From JAUIAI01 sp050633665 (GTDB lineage: Bacteria > Pseudomonadota > Gammaproteobacteria > Burkholderiales > Burkholderiaceae_E), in contig JBOEGY010000002.1 of the NCBI GenBank assembly GCA_050633665.1, positions 372,001-436,000 on the forward strand: a stretch of DNA of 64,000 bases, read 5' to 3'. A program made the position numbers and the translations under genes. Positions 43,888 through 53,993 of this stretch are shown piece by piece; the stretch's first letter is position 1, and every line of letters begins with the position of its first letter. The notes under the pieces are model-generated. The model was not told where the DNA came from, ran no database searches, and saw only the letters and a list, made by a program, of their open reading frames with translations.

Positions 43888-45053
43888 GGGCGGACCAGGT
43901 TCCCCAGGACTTCAGCGACTCGCCCGGCACAACCGACCGCAAGCTCTTCCTGCAATTGAGCAAACCGGGTCACGATCTGCTCACGGTGTGTCTCATCATC
44001 CAGTTGTTCGAGTAATGCCGATCCCAGGGCCGGCGCATTGGCTGCGTCTTGCAGATACTCTGGAACCACCCAGTCGCTGCACAGAATATTTGGCAGCCCG
44101 ACATAAGGCAGATAGCCCATGCGCTTCATCAGTTGATAGCTGGTCGGAGCCATCTTGTAGGCAATCACCATGGGTTTCTGAAACAAGGCCACCTCCAGCG
44201 TCGCGGTCCCACTTGCGACCAGAACTGAATCAGCAGCAATCATCGAATCGTAGGCATGGCCATGAACAAGGTGAAGATGCGGCGAATCGGCCAGGCCCAT
44301 CGCTGCCGCTTCATTGCGCAGGGATTCCAGAATGGACTGGTTCGCCGCGGGCAAAACAAACTGAATATCATGCCGTTTGCTGAAAACCCATCGGGCAGTT
44401 TCCAGGAAAGTCCGCCCCATGTAACGAATCTCCGAGCCTCGGGAGCCTGGCAGCAGCGCAATCACCTGTTCGCGATCTGTCAGACCCAGCCGCGCCCGGG
44501 CCGCGGCACGGTCCTGATCCAAGGCGGCAATCTTGTCTGCCAGCGGGTGGCCAACAAAAGTCGCGTCGATACCGGCCTCATCATAGAGGGGTTTTTCAAA
44601 CGGAAACAACAACAACATGTGATCAACACTATCGCGAATCGATTTCAGCCGTCCCGCTCGCCAGGCCCATACCGACGGGCCGATAAAATGAGTGCACCTG
44701 ACGCCGCGTTTTCTTAGCTTTCTTTCAAGCGCAAAATTGAAATCGGGGGCATCGACACCGACGAACATGCTGGGCGGATCAGCCAGAATTTTATTGGCCA
44801 ACCGGCGGCGCATATTCAGCAACCTCGGCAGCGCGGTCAAGACCTCTGCATAGCCTCGCACCGAGAGATCATTAATGTCCCACCAGCATTCCATGCCGGC
44901 CTCGCGCATTTCAGGCCCGCCAATGCCTTGATGGGAGACCCCGGGCAAGCGCTCATTAAGAGCAGCGAGAATCGGGCCGGCAATCAGATCACCGGATTTT
45001 TCTCCTGCAACCCAGACCAGTCGGTCAGTTGCCGTGGTATCAGTGGGGCTCAT
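43881..45053 (-). CDS. lpxB: Lipid-A-disaccharide synthase
   Basis: A 390-residue GT19 glycosyltransferase that joins UDP-2,3-diacylglucosamine and lipid X into the lipid A disaccharide at the inner membrane. ATG 45053 is used because longer frames run back into lpxA. Motifs: VAGEKSGD near the start (VAGExSGD in relatives), GPSVWAWRAGR near 130 and LLPGSRGSEI near 195, and the late ALFQKPMVIAYK. It lies 19 bp after lpxA. Confidence 0.95.
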   Translation of the reverse strand: MSPTDTTATDRLVWVAGEKSGDLIAGPILAALNERLPGVSHQGIGGPEMREAGMECWWDINDLSVRGYAEVLTALPRLLNMRRRLANKILADPPSMFVGVDAPDFNFALERKLRKRGVRCTHFIGPSVWAWRAGRLKSIRDSVDHMLLLFPFEKPLYDEAGIDATFVGHPLADKIAALDQDRAAARARLGLTDREQVIALLPGSRGSEIRYMGRTFLETARWVFSKRHDIQFVLPAANQSILESLRNEAAAMGLADSPHLHLVHGHAYDSMIAADSVLVASGTATLEVALFQKPMVIAYKMAPTSYQLMKRMGYLPYVGLPNILCSDWVVPEYLQDAANAPALGSALLEQLDDETHREQIVTRFAQLQEELAVGCAGRVAEVLGNLVRPC

Positions 45054-45072
45054 ACAGTTTGGGCCAGGTCTC

Positions 45073-45885
45073 CTACCGGACAATACCGCGGGTGGCAGTC
45101 GCCAGAAAATCATTCAACAGTGCAATATCGTTTACTGATTCTTGCGGGCTGTCGGTACCGGGAGCGACCAACGCTGCGATCGCCGTCCTGGCCTCTTCAA
45201 ATGACAGACCGCTCCGATACAAGAGCTTGTAGGCCTTACGGAGCAGGGAAATACGCTCTTTGCCAAAGCCTCGCCGTTTCAGTCCTTCAGAGTTCAGGCC
45301 ATGGGCATTGGCTGAGTCACCGGACGCCATCACATACGGCGGCAAGTCATGCAAAACCACCGAGCCGACCCCGGTCATCGCATGCGCGCCAACCTTGCAG
45401 AATTGATGAACGCCGGTATAGCCCCCCAGAATCACCCAGTCACCAATCTGGACGTGACCGGCAAGATTGGTCGTATTGGCAAGAATCGTATGGCTGCCGA
45501 CGATGCAGTCGTGAGCCACGTGCACATAAGCCATGATCCAGTTATCGTCGCCAAGCGTCGTTTCGCCTCGGTCTTGTACCGTCCCTCTGTTGAGCGTGAC
45601 GTATTCCCGAAACATATTGTCGTTACCCACTACCAACCGGGTATCTTCGCCAGCGTATTTCTTATCTTGTGGACTGCCACCAATTCGACCAAAAGGATGA
45701 AAGGTATTACCTGATCCAATGGTGCTCGGGCCTTCGATAATGCAGTGCGCTGCAACCTCGCACTGAGCGCCCATCTGAACCCCTGCGCCGATTATCGCGT
45801 AAGGCCCCACCCGAACCGAACTATCCAGTTCTGCTGACGAATCGACAATAGCAGTGGGATGAATCAGCGGTACGTTCTCAGCCAT
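45073..45885 (-). CDS. lpxA: UDP-N-acetylglucosamine acyltransferase
   Basis: A 270-residue left-handed beta-helix enzyme that starts lipid A synthesis by transferring a 3-hydroxyacyl chain from ACP to UDP-GlcNAc. Hexapeptide repeats run through the first 190 residues. AHDCIVG carries the catalytic His (near 123), followed by GVHQFCKVGAHAM. The C-terminal helices match the family: EGLKRRGFGKERI...AYKLLYRSGLS. ATG 45885 overlaps the fabZ stop; ATG 45894 is an in-frame alternative. Confidence 0.96.
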   Translation of the reverse strand: MAENVPLIHPTAIVDSSAELDSSVRVGPYAIIGAGVQMGAQCEVAAHCIIEGPSTIGSGNTFHPFGRIGGSPQDKKYAGEDTRLVVGNDNMFREYVTLNRGTVQDRGETTLGDDNWIMAYVHVAHDCIVGSHTILANTTNLAGHVQIGDWVILGGYTGVHQFCKVGAHAMTGVGSVVLHDLPPYVMASGDSANAHGLNSEGLKRRGFGKERISLLRKAYKLLYRSGLSFEEARTAIAALVAPGTDSPQESVNDIALLNDFLATATRGIVR

Positions 45886-46357
45886 TGGCGTCATCAGCCG
45901 CTGTGGCTACCGGTTCAATATCGCGCAGCGTGCACATCAGATCAGCGGTGGCAGCAACCTCGCCGTCGACTGTTGCGACGCCTTTATACTTCCAGATCGA
46001 CCGGGCTACCCGAACAATGTTGACCTCCAGGCGTAGCTGATCTCCGGGCGTGACCGGTCGTTTGAAGCGAGCGTTGTCGATCCCCACGAAGTAGTAAAGC
46101 GACTTGTGATCGTTGGTTCGTCCCATTGTCTGGAACGACAAAATACCGGCAGCCTGCGCGAGCGCCTCAATTTGCAGTACACCCGGCATGACAGGCATCG
46201 CCGGGAAATGCCCGACAAAATAAGGTTCGTTCATTGAGACGTTCTTCGTGGCAATGATTTTCTCACCAGCGATCACCTCCTGAACCCGATCGACCAGCAG
46301 GAACGGATAGCGATGTGGCAAATGCTCAAGAATTGCCCGAATGTCCATACCGCTCAT
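45878..46357 (-). CDS. fabZ: 3-hydroxyacyl-ACP dehydratase FabZ
   Basis: A 159-residue hot-dog-fold enzyme that dehydrates 3-hydroxyacyl-ACP in fatty acid elongation. LPHRYPFLLVDRV lies at 13-25. The catalytic His and Glu are in GHFPAMPVMPGVLQIEALAQ. ATG 46357 overlaps the lpxD stop at ATGA and follows GGGAG, so the longer frame upstream is discarded. FabZ and the Lpx enzymes compete for 3-hydroxyacyl-ACP, which explains the clustering. Confidence 0.96.
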   Translation of the reverse strand: MSGMDIRAILEHLPHRYPFLLVDRVQEVIAGEKIIATKNVSMNEPYFVGHFPAMPVMPGVLQIEALAQAAGILSFQTMGRTNDHKSLYYFVGIDNARFKRPVTPGDQLRLEVNIVRVARSIWKYKGVATVDGEVAATADLMCTLRDIEPVATAADDANG

Positions 46358-47421
46358 TGAATCTCCCTGGATATTTTCTCTAACTGACGCAGTTTGCTGC
46401 GCATGTCGGGAAGTTGCCGAATTGACGCCGCGGCTCGCTCCCATTGTTTGTTGGGCATGATCGGAAAGGTTCCGGAATAAAATCCGGCCTCGCGAATCGA
46501 TTTGGTCACGAATGTCATTGGGGAGATCATGACGTCATCCGCCACTTCAATATGACCGTTGAAACCAACTCCCCCGCCAATCAGGCAACGCCGCCCTATT
46601 TTGACGCTACCGGAAATACCGACACAGCCGGCAATTGCCGAGCCGTCTCCGATCTGAACATTATGGGCGATTTGAACCAGGTTATCGATGACACAGTCGT
46701 TCCCGACAACGGTGTCATCCAGCGCACCACGGTCAAGCGAGGTATTGGAGCCGATTTCGCAGCGCTCGCCAATCCGAAGCCCGCCTAATTGCGGAATTTT
46801 GGCCCATCCATCCCCTTGTCGTGCAAATCCGAAGCCATCCGCCCCGAGCACTGAGTTGGCGTGAATCACGGCATCATTGCCAATTGCCACATCCGGATAA
46901 ATGGTGACATTCGGGTGGACTGTGACTCGCTCGCCCAGGCTGACTCGCTCTCCGATCGTGACATTTGGCCCTATCCGGCATCCGCTGGCAATCATTGCGC
47001 CCGTCTGAATGACCGCTCCGGCTGCAACCGTCACATCGTCGGCCAGGATCGCGTCGCGAGCGACACTGGCAGCCACATCGATGCGGTCTGGTCCGGCTGC
47101 GGGCCGGGATTCGTCGGCCAGCCGTTGCTCGAAAAACTGGGCGGCTTTGGCGAAAGCCAGGTAGGCGTGATCGACGACAATCGCAATGCAGGATTGCGGC
47201 AGGTTTGCTGCATTGTCGGCAGTGATCAAGACGGCGGTCGCCGCGGTATCGGATGCCGCATTCTTATAGCGGGCATCCGTCAGAAAACTCAGGTCGCCTG
47301 CGCCGGCCGATGCCAGCGTGGCCATCGCGGACACCGATGTCGCGCCGTACTCTGCTTTGACTTGTCCGCTAACGGCCTGGCAAATCTGCGCCAGGCTTAC
47401 CGGTTGCGTTAGCCTGCGCAT
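46354..47421 (-). CDS. lpxD: UDP-3-O-acylglucosamine N-acyltransferase
   Basis: A 355-residue beta-helix acyltransferase for the third step of lipid A synthesis. The N-terminal uridine-binding domain (about 1-100) precedes hexapeptide repeats with SVLGADGFGFARQGDGWAK and DNLVQIAHNVQIG, where the catalytic His lies. The C-terminal helix ends near FRQ-like residues KLRQLEKIS. It starts 25 bp after the skp stop. Confidence 0.96.
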   Translation of the reverse strand: MRRLTQPVSLAQICQAVSGQVKAEYGATSVSAMATLASAGAGDLSFLTDARYKNAASDTAATAVLITADNAANLPQSCIAIVVDHAYLAFAKAAQFFEQRLADESRPAAGPDRIDVAASVARDAILADDVTVAAGAVIQTGAMIASGCRIGPNVTIGERVSLGERVTVHPNVTIYPDVAIGNDAVIHANSVLGADGFGFARQGDGWAKIPQLGGLRIGERCEIGSNTSLDRGALDDTVVGNDCVIDNLVQIAHNVQIGDGSAIAGCVGISGSVKIGRRCLIGGGVGFNGHIEVADDVMISPMTFVTKSIREAGFYSGTFPIMPNKQWERAAASIRQLPDMRSKLRQLEKISREIQ

Positions 47422-47445
47422 ACTAGTTGAGGCTGGCGCAAGACA

Positions 47446-47988
47446 TCACTTATCAAGTGCCTTGATGATTTTTTCGGTGATGTCGATTCGCTTGCTGGTC
47501 ACGACAGCTTCCTGCACGATGATGTCGTAATTCTCGCGTTCGGCTATTTGCTTGATGGCAAGGTTCGCTTTTTCTATGACCTGCGAAAGCTCCTCGTTGC
47601 GACGCTGGCTCAGGTCTTCACGAAACTCACGCTGGCGGCGCTGAAAGTCTTTCTCGTCATCCGCAAACTCGCGTTGAGTGCGGCGTCGGTCGCGCTCGCT
47701 CATCACCGCGCTATCGCGCTCAAAGCGTTCCCCGGTTTCCTTAAGCTTCTTGGCCATTGCCTGCAGTTCTTTATCGCGGGCATTGAACTCGCTTTCAAGC
47801 TTTCGGGTGGCCGCCTTGGCGGGCTTGGCATCCCGCAGGATTCGCTCAATATCGACAAAACCGATCTTGATCGGACCTTTCTGAGCAATCGCCGTCCCCG
47901 AGCCAGCTGCCAGGAAAACGACCAGACAGGCTAAAAGAGACTTGGTTACAGTCTTGCTAAATGTATTAACTGCTTGATTTGAAAACAC
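47446..47988 (-). CDS. skp: Periplasmic chaperone Skp/OmpH
   Basis: A 180-residue periplasmic chaperone for unfolded outer-membrane proteins. The start is GTG 47988, with GAGGG six bases before. A signal peptide ends near AIAQ (about 35). The mature protein begins IKIGFVDIERIL and then forms the long charged coiled-coil tentacles (about 70-140). The end YDIIVQEAVVTSKRIDITEKIIKAL is typical. It lies between bamA and lpxD in the conserved order. Confidence 0.93.
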   Translation of the reverse strand: MFSNQAVNTFSKTVTKSLLACLVVFLAAGSGTAIAQKGPIKIGFVDIERILRDAKPAKAATRKLESEFNARDKELQAMAKKLKETGERFERDSAVMSERDRRRTQREFADDEKDFQRRQREFREDLSQRRNEELSQVIEKANLAIKQIAERENYDIIVQEAVVTSKRIDITEKIIKALDK

Positions 47989-48055
47989 GATATTCCCTCA
48001 ACTTCGGCGGCGTCGTCGGCAATTATGCCCGAGCAATCGTCAACCAGGTATGGTT

Positions 48056-50473
48056 CTAGAAGCCGGTCCCAATCTGAAACTGCAGGCGTTGTTCCCGGTC
48101 ACCCTCTTTTGCGTTCAGCGGGTATCCGAGACTGAACTTCATCGGGCCAATCGGTGACACCCAGGTCAGGCCTATACCGGACGAGTAGCGGAACTCGCTG
48201 GTATCGATTCGCCCGGCCGGGAAGACATTTCCACCATCCAGAAACAAGAACCAGCGAAAACTGCGGTCATTGCCCGTGCCGGCAACCGGGAGAATAAACT
48301 CGGCACTGCCAACTATTCGGGTCTGTCCGCCCAGCGCAATGTCATCAACCGGGTCTCGTTCAGGGCCAAGCGAGCTGGGCCGATACCCCCTGACCGAACC
48401 GATACCGCCGGCATAGAAATTCTCGAAAGGCGGAAACTTACGACCACCGAGTGACCGCGCATAACCCAGGTCGGCGTTCAGGGCGAGCGTATAGTCTTTG
48501 TTGATCGGGTAGAAAAACTGCTGGTTATAAGACGCCTTGTAGTAACGCAGTTCTCCCACCGGCAATGTAAATTCGACCCGGGCATCGTGGAGCCGCCCAG
48601 TGGTGGGAGTAAATGCATTATCACGGGAATCTCGCTTCCAGCCGAGCTTACCCAGCAGCGCAGTACTGGAACGACCGACGCCATCATCAAGCCGGCTGCC
48701 ATCATCCAGTAGCGTACCGCGAACAAAATCAACATAACGCTGAGGCGACGGGTCAGTGTCGTCATCGCTGATATCCAGCGTATTGTTCTCGACGGCCAAT
48801 CCGAAATTCAAGCGGTCAATTTCGGTATAAGGCACGCCAAACTGCAAGCCCAGGCTATTGGACCGCCACTTGTAATTGCCCAGTTCCAGCTCTTGAGCAT
48901 TGAACAGGCGGGAAGCGGCGGTGAACGTCCGGCTGATACCGTCGGGGGTGAAATACGGGTCGGTATAAGCCAGCGAAATCTTGCGGCTAACGGCACTCGT
49001 ATTGATGTCGATCGCCAGGGCTTTACCCGTGCCGAGAAAGTTGCGCTGATTGATCGCAGCAGACAGGATGACCGGCTCGCTGCTGGACGTCCCAACGCCG
49101 AACAGGATATTGCCGGTTGCACTTTCGGTCACCTGGACATTCAGATCGACCTGGTCGGGCACACCGGGCACCGGTTCGGTATCGACCTGCACGTTGGTGA
49201 AGTAGCCCAACCGGCTCAGGCGCTCGCGAGACAGTCTGATTTTGTCTGCGTCATACCAGGCGTTTTCAAACTGGCGCAATTCGCGACGAATCACGACGTC
49301 GCGGGTTTGGGCATTGCCGGAGATATTGATGCGTCGAACATAAATGCGGCGGCCTGGGTCAATCAGGATGGCGAACCGGACGGTCTGCTCGTCGCGGTTC
49401 AGATCAGGCTGCGCATTGACATTGGCAAAAGCAAAGCCCAACTCACCGAGCCGCTCAACAATTCGCGCCCGACTTTCGCCCAGCTTGGTCCCGGAGAATG
49501 TCTCGCCGTCACCGAGGGAAACCAACTGGCGGAACTCTTCTTCCCGGCCGAGCATTTCCCCCACAAAATCGATGCCTTTCAGTGTAAATGGTTTGCCTTC
49601 CTTGACGACAACGGTGATGTGAACGTCTTGCTTATCCGGCGTGATTGATACCTGGGTCGATTGGATGGCAAAGTCCAGATAGCCTCGATCCAGGTAGAAC
49701 GAACGAATGATCTCAAGGTCACCCGCCAGTTTTTCGCGCGCATACTGATCGTTCTTGGTATACCAGGTCATCCAGGTGGGCGTGGACAACCTTAACTGGT
49801 CCAGCAGGCGCGCATCTGAGAACTCCTTATTGCCCACGAAGCGGATCGCGGCAATCCGGGCAACCCCGCCTTCCTCAATACTGATATTCAACGACACCCG
49901 GTTACGCTCTAGCGGGGTCACCGTACTGGTAACCTGAACCGCATACTTGCCGCGCGACAGATATTGGCGTTTGATTTCCTGTTCCGCGCGCTCAAGAATG
50001 CTACGGTCAAAAATACGCGACTCGGCCAGTCCGATATCGGCCAGCACCTGTTCCAACACCTCGTTACTGAATTCCTTGGCGCCTTCTATCTCGACCCCGG
50101 AGATGGCCGGCCGTTCACTGACGAACACAATCAGGACATCTTGCTGTACTTCGAGCCGCACGTCACGGAAAAAGCCGGTGGCATAAAGCGCCCGAATTGC
50201 CTCACTGGCTTTTGCGTCGGTCATCTGGTCGCCGACTCTTACCGGCAGGTAGCTGAACACAGTACCGGCTTCGATGCGTTGAATCCCTTCAACCCGGATA
50301 TCCCCGACTGAAAATGGTTCGAACGCCTGGGTCGGCGCAACCCAGCCGATCATGAGCAACAGGCAGAAAGTCAGGCGTAGTGACAGAGCGGAAAACAACG
50401 ACAGAGGGCCCCTGCATGACAGGTCCGTAAGAGTTTTCGCGCTGTTCTCGTTCTTAAATTTTGTGGCGCGCAT
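48056..50473 (-). CDS. bamA: Outer-membrane protein assembly factor BamA
   Basis: An 805-residue Omp85 protein, the core of the machine that inserts beta-barrel proteins. The N-terminal signal sequence is long, with a hydrophobic segment near 31-50 ending at TQA. Five POTRA domains follow (about 52-470), beginning FSVGDIRVEGIQRIEAGTVFSYLPV. The C-terminal barrel includes RGYRPSSLGPERD, the VRGYR-type loop 6 motif, and ends in Phe (IGTGF) as outer-membrane barrels do. It lies about 100 bp after rseP. Confidence 0.96.
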   Translation of the reverse strand: MRATKFKNENSAKTLTDLSCRGPLSLFSALSLRLTFCLLLMIGWVAPTQAFEPFSVGDIRVEGIQRIEAGTVFSYLPVRVGDQMTDAKASEAIRALYATGFFRDVRLEVQQDVLIVFVSERPAISGVEIEGAKEFSNEVLEQVLADIGLAESRIFDRSILERAEQEIKRQYLSRGKYAVQVTSTVTPLERNRVSLNISIEEGGVARIAAIRFVGNKEFSDARLLDQLRLSTPTWMTWYTKNDQYAREKLAGDLEIIRSFYLDRGYLDFAIQSTQVSITPDKQDVHITVVVKEGKPFTLKGIDFVGEMLGREEEFRQLVSLGDGETFSGTKLGESRARIVERLGELGFAFANVNAQPDLNRDEQTVRFAILIDPGRRIYVRRINISGNAQTRDVVIRRELRQFENAWYDADKIRLSRERLSRLGYFTNVQVDTEPVPGVPDQVDLNVQVTESATGNILFGVGTSSSEPVILSAAINQRNFLGTGKALAIDINTSAVSRKISLAYTDPYFTPDGISRTFTAASRLFNAQELELGNYKWRSNSLGLQFGVPYTEIDRLNFGLAVENNTLDISDDDTDPSPQRYVDFVRGTLLDDGSRLDDGVGRSSTALLGKLGWKRDSRDNAFTPTTGRLHDARVEFTLPVGELRYYKASYNQQFFYPINKDYTLALNADLGYARSLGGRKFPPFENFYAGGIGSVRGYRPSSLGPERDPVDDIALGGQTRIVGSAEFILPVAGTGNDRSFRWFLFLDGGNVFPAGRIDTSEFRYSSGIGLTWVSPIGPMKFSLGYPLNAKEGDREQRLQFQIGTGF

Positions 50474-50571
50474 CTGGGCAGAATGGACAACCGCCGGTTA
50501 GCGGAAGCTCGGTTGCCTGCCGGCAGAACCGAGAGGGCTGGTCATCAAAGACCGGCGCCTCCCTTGTTGTT

Positions 50572-51930
50572 TCAGGAAGAGAACAATCTGACGAAGTCGT
50601 TGAACAGTGCGAGAGACATCATTGCCATGATGATCCCCACTCCCAATTTCTGGGTAAATTCCATAACCCGATCAGATAGCGGCCGGCCACGAATTGCTTC
50701 AAGCCCGTAATATACCAAATGCCCTCCATCGAGCACGGGGATCGGAAGCAAATTCAAGACGCCCAGGCTGATGCTGATCAACGCCAGAAAGTTCAGGTAG
50801 GCATACCAGCTATGTTTGGCAGTATCACCGGCATAGTTGGCGATCGTAATCGGACCACTCAGGTTCTTGATCGATAACTCGCCAACCAGCATCTTTCCGA
50901 ACATGCGCAGGGAAAACGCCGACATCTCCCAGGTGCGCTGCACGCCGATCAAAGCCGCTTCTACCGGGCCATGACGAACCAGCTCCATCGCCACCTTATC
51001 TTGCAAATTGACACCAATCAGACCGATTTTTCCATCGACGGCATCCTCGTCGGTTGAGTCAACCGGAGCGGGAACCACATCGAACGCCAACTCCTGCCCA
51101 TCCCGTCGAACCACAAACGGTATAGGCTGGCCCGGGTTCTGGCGAATCGCGGTGATCATCTGCCGCGACCGGTTCACTTTCTGACCGTCCACCGAGACGA
51201 TGCGATCCCCCGATTGCAGCCCGGCCTTGCCGCCGGCGCTGTCCGGCAGCATTTTTCCGATCAAGACGGCGCCAGACGCAATGTCCAGGCCAAGCAAGCT
51301 CATGAAGTTCTTGTTTTCAGCGGAGCCAGCCGGCAATGTCGAGGTATCCAGGGCAATCGTCTGGTCCGCGCCATTTCGGTTAAGACGAATCGGCACAACC
51401 GCCTGCTCGATCACGGGCTCCAACAGTTTGAGTCGCACGTCATTCCACGACCGGATCACATCGCCATCTATCGTCAGAATACGATCGCCGCGCTGCAAGC
51501 CAGCCTGCGCCGCAGGCGTCCCAACCGTTGGCTGGGTGATGATTGCTGACGGCTCCTGAACTCCGATCAGGCCCAGTAAGGCGTACAACACCATCGCAAG
51601 AATAAAATTGGCAACCGGTCCACCGAGTACGATGATCGCGCGGGCGAAAAGCGTTTGCTGGGTGAACGAGCGCGGCAAGTCTTCGGGCGGGATCTCATCC
51701 CGGCTCTGGGCCCGTTCATCCACCATTGAGACAAACCCGCCCAGCGGAATTGCCGAGAATGTCCATTCAGTCTGGTCGGGTCCGATTTTCCAGCTCAGCA
51801 ACGGTTTGCCGAATCCGATCGAGAAGCGCAAAACCTTGACATCGAAATATCTCGCGGCCAGGTAATGTCCCATCTCATGGACAAAAATCAGTAGCGTCAG
51901 CGCGATCAGAAACGCAATTATGGTCAGCAA
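50572..51930 (-). CDS. rseP: Site-2 metalloprotease RseP
   Basis: A 452-residue inner-membrane protease that cleaves transmembrane regulators such as the anti-sigma-E factor. The zinc motif is H18-E19-x-x-H22 in the first helix; the third ligand lies in the C-terminal LNLLPIPVLDGGHL. Two PDZ domains sit in between, with GLQRGDRILTIDGD and GLQSGDRIVSVDGQ. The start is TTG 51930, four bases after the dxr stop, so the two are coupled. Confidence 0.95.
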   Translation of the reverse strand: MLTIIAFLIALTLLIFVHEMGHYLAARYFDVKVLRFSIGFGKPLLSWKIGPDQTEWTFSAIPLGGFVSMVDERAQSRDEIPPEDLPRSFTQQTLFARAIIVLGGPVANFILAMVLYALLGLIGVQEPSAIITQPTVGTPAAQAGLQRGDRILTIDGDVIRSWNDVRLKLLEPVIEQAVVPIRLNRNGADQTIALDTSTLPAGSAENKNFMSLLGLDIASGAVLIGKMLPDSAGGKAGLQSGDRIVSVDGQKVNRSRQMITAIRQNPGQPIPFVVRRDGQELAFDVVPAPVDSTDEDAVDGKIGLIGVNLQDKVAMELVRHGPVEAALIGVQRTWEMSAFSLRMFGKMLVGELSIKNLSGPITIANYAGDTAKHSWYAYLNFLALISISLGVLNLLPIPVLDGGHLVYYGLEAIRGRPLSDRVMEFTQKLGVGIIMAMMSLALFNDFVRLFSS

Positions 51931-51933
51931 GGC

Positions 51934-53160
51934 TTAGCTTCCGGTAACAGTTAGGTGGTCTCGTGCCAGCTGGCGGGCCTCGCCATCAAGGGCAATTACC
52001 TGCTCAACAGTATCAGGTCCTTGCCGACCAGACAGTGAATCCAGCACAAAACGGTTAATTTCAGCGATATCGGTAAATCCGATCGAGCGGTCCAGAAACG
52101 CTTGTACCGCAATTTCATTGGCTGCATTCAATACGCAGGGCCCAACGGCACTCTCCATTGCCTCAATGGCCAGCTGCAGACAGGGAAAGCGCTCGGTATC
52201 CATGATTTCGAAGTCGAGACGGCCGATTTCAGCCAGCGACAAGGCGCCCACCCCGCTCTGAATGCGATCCGGAAAAGCCAGGGCATGCGCAATAGGCGTG
52301 CGCATATCCGGGTTTCCCATTTGCGCCAGTGTCGAGCCGTCACTGTACTCAACCATCGAATGAACAATGCTTTGCGGGTGAACCACGACATCCAGGCCGG
52401 CCGCCGGCATGTCGAACAGATAGTGGGCTTCGATCAGTTCGAGCCCTTTATTCATCATGGTGGCGGAATCGACTGAAATCTTGCGGCCCATTTCCCAGTT
52501 CGGATGAGCACAAGCCTGCTCAGGCGTGACCGCCTTCATCTCTTGCGACGTCCATTGCCGAAAAGGCCCGCCAGATGCCGTGAGGATAATTCGCTGTACT
52601 TGTCGCTCAGCACTGCCATTCAGGCGCGGTAAGGCATTGGCGACCCGCTGCGCCTGCTCAGCCGGCAGGCATTGGAACACCGCATTATGCTCACTATCGA
52701 CCGGCAGAATCTCGGCCCGCCCTTCGCGGCAGGCCGCCATAAACAAGCTCCCAGCCATCACCAGAGCCTCTTTGTTGGCCAGCAATACCCGCTTGCCAGC
52801 ACGCCCGGCAGCCAGCGTTGGAGCCAGTCCCGCCGCCCCGACAATCGCAGCCATTACCGCCGTCACCGGCTGGGCTGCTGCCACCTCCTCCAGGGCTGCC
52901 TGCCCGAGCAATATGGCGGTCGACGGAGCCCCGCCCAACGGTTCAAGCGCTGCATTCAAGCGGTCTGCGGCAGCCCGGTCAGGCACCACGGCAAAAGCCG
53001 GATTGAACCGGACACATTGCTCGGCCAATAATTGCATACGGGAGTAACCGGTCAGCGCATACACGGCATATTGCGCCGGGTGCCGAGCGATGACGTCAAG
53101 CGTGCTGCAACCGATAGACCCGGTTGATCCGAGAATCGTGATCATTTGCTTAGCAGTCAT
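51934..53160 (-). CDS. dxr: 1-deoxy-D-xylulose 5-phosphate reductoisomerase
   Basis: A 408-residue NADPH-dependent enzyme of the MEP isoprenoid pathway. ATG 53160 overlaps the cdsA stop at ATGA. Residues 7-22 give the nucleotide-binding ILGSTGSIGCSTLDVI. LLANKEALVMAG, LPVDSEHNAVFQCL, TASGGPFR and NWEMGRKISVDSATMMNKGLE cover the metal and substrate sites. Upstream of it are uppS and cdsA, which use isoprenoid or phosphatidate substrates. Confidence 0.96.
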   Translation of the reverse strand: MTAKQMITILGSTGSIGCSTLDVIARHPAQYAVYALTGYSRMQLLAEQCVRFNPAFAVVPDRAAADRLNAALEPLGGAPSTAILLGQAALEEVAAAQPVTAVMAAIVGAAGLAPTLAAGRAGKRVLLANKEALVMAGSLFMAACREGRAEILPVDSEHNAVFQCLPAEQAQRVANALPRLNGSAERQVQRIILTASGGPFRQWTSQEMKAVTPEQACAHPNWEMGRKISVDSATMMNKGLELIEAHYLFDMPAAGLDVVVHPQSIVHSMVEYSDGSTLAQMGNPDMRTPIAHALAFPDRIQSGVGALSLAEIGRLDFEIMDTERFPCLQLAIEAMESAVGPCVLNAANEIAVQAFLDRSIGFTDIAEINRFVLDSLSGRQGPDTVEQVIALDGEARQLARDHLTVTGS

Positions 53161-53993
53161 TGCAATACCCGATGCAATAGCGCCACGCACGGCATGACCG
53201 GGATCAACGCGTCGATCCGGTCCAGCACACCGCCGTGACCTGGCAGGCTGTTGCCGCTGTCTTTAACACCGGCACGACGCTTAAGGACTGATTCAAATAA
53301 ATCGCCAACAATTGACAATGCCCCCAGAGCAGCCAGTACCAGTATTGCCAACAATGGTCCGGTCACCTCGACCAGGCGCGCCGGCAGGGTTTGGTTCAGC
53401 GCCGGCGCCGCTGCGGCCACCAGACTGATCACCACAACCAGAAAGACCCCGCCGATCGCCCCTTCCCAGCTTTTGCCCGGACTGATCGCCGGCGCCAGCT
53501 TCCGGCGACCGAAAGCCTTGCCGCAGAAGTACGCGCCAATGTCTGCAATCCAGACAATTGCCATTGCGGCGATCAACGGTAAGAAACCGAGTTCGCGCAA
53601 ATCAACCAGTGCAAGCCAGCATGCAAACAGCAAAACCCCGGCCAGCCAGCCGAATCCGGGCACCTCGCGGCGCAGAGACAAAAAGCCTACCGTGATCCAA
53701 TAAACGACTGCGACTATCAGCACAGCGGTTGAGATCCAGCCGCCCCATTCCGGCTCCCAGTGATCAAGACCCAGCCAGGCAACGCCAATAGCAAGCATCA
53801 TCACGGCATAAGTATTCGGCCTTGATCCAGCCTCACCGCCTGCTGGTAGCAATTGCAGACGGCGCCATTCCCAGCCGCTGACAACCACGAACACGAGACT
53901 CGCGACGCTCCAGATCCAGGTCGGCTCAAAAACCATCGCCGGCAGCAATACGACTAACAGACAGACCGCAGTGATGATCCGCGTGCGCAGCAT
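53157..53993 (-). CDS. cdsA: Phosphatidate cytidylyltransferase
   Basis: A 278-residue integral membrane enzyme that makes CDP-diacylglycerol from phosphatidic acid and CTP. About seven hydrophobic segments are visible. SPGKSWEGAIGG and the signature GDLFESVLKRRAGVKDSGN, followed by LPGHGGVLDRIDAL, identify it. The ATG overlaps the uppS stop by one base (TAATG), so translation is coupled. Confidence 0.96.
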   Translation of the reverse strand: MLRTRIITAVCLLVVLLPAMVFEPTWIWSVASLVFVVVSGWEWRRLQLLPAGGEAGSRPNTYAVMMLAIGVAWLGLDHWEPEWGGWISTAVLIVAVVYWITVGFLSLRREVPGFGWLAGVLLFACWLALVDLRELGFLPLIAAMAIVWIADIGAYFCGKAFGRRKLAPAISPGKSWEGAIGGVFLVVVISLVAAAAPALNQTLPARLVEVTGPLLAILVLAALGALSIVGDLFESVLKRRAGVKDSGNSLPGHGGVLDRIDALIPVMPCVALLHRVLQ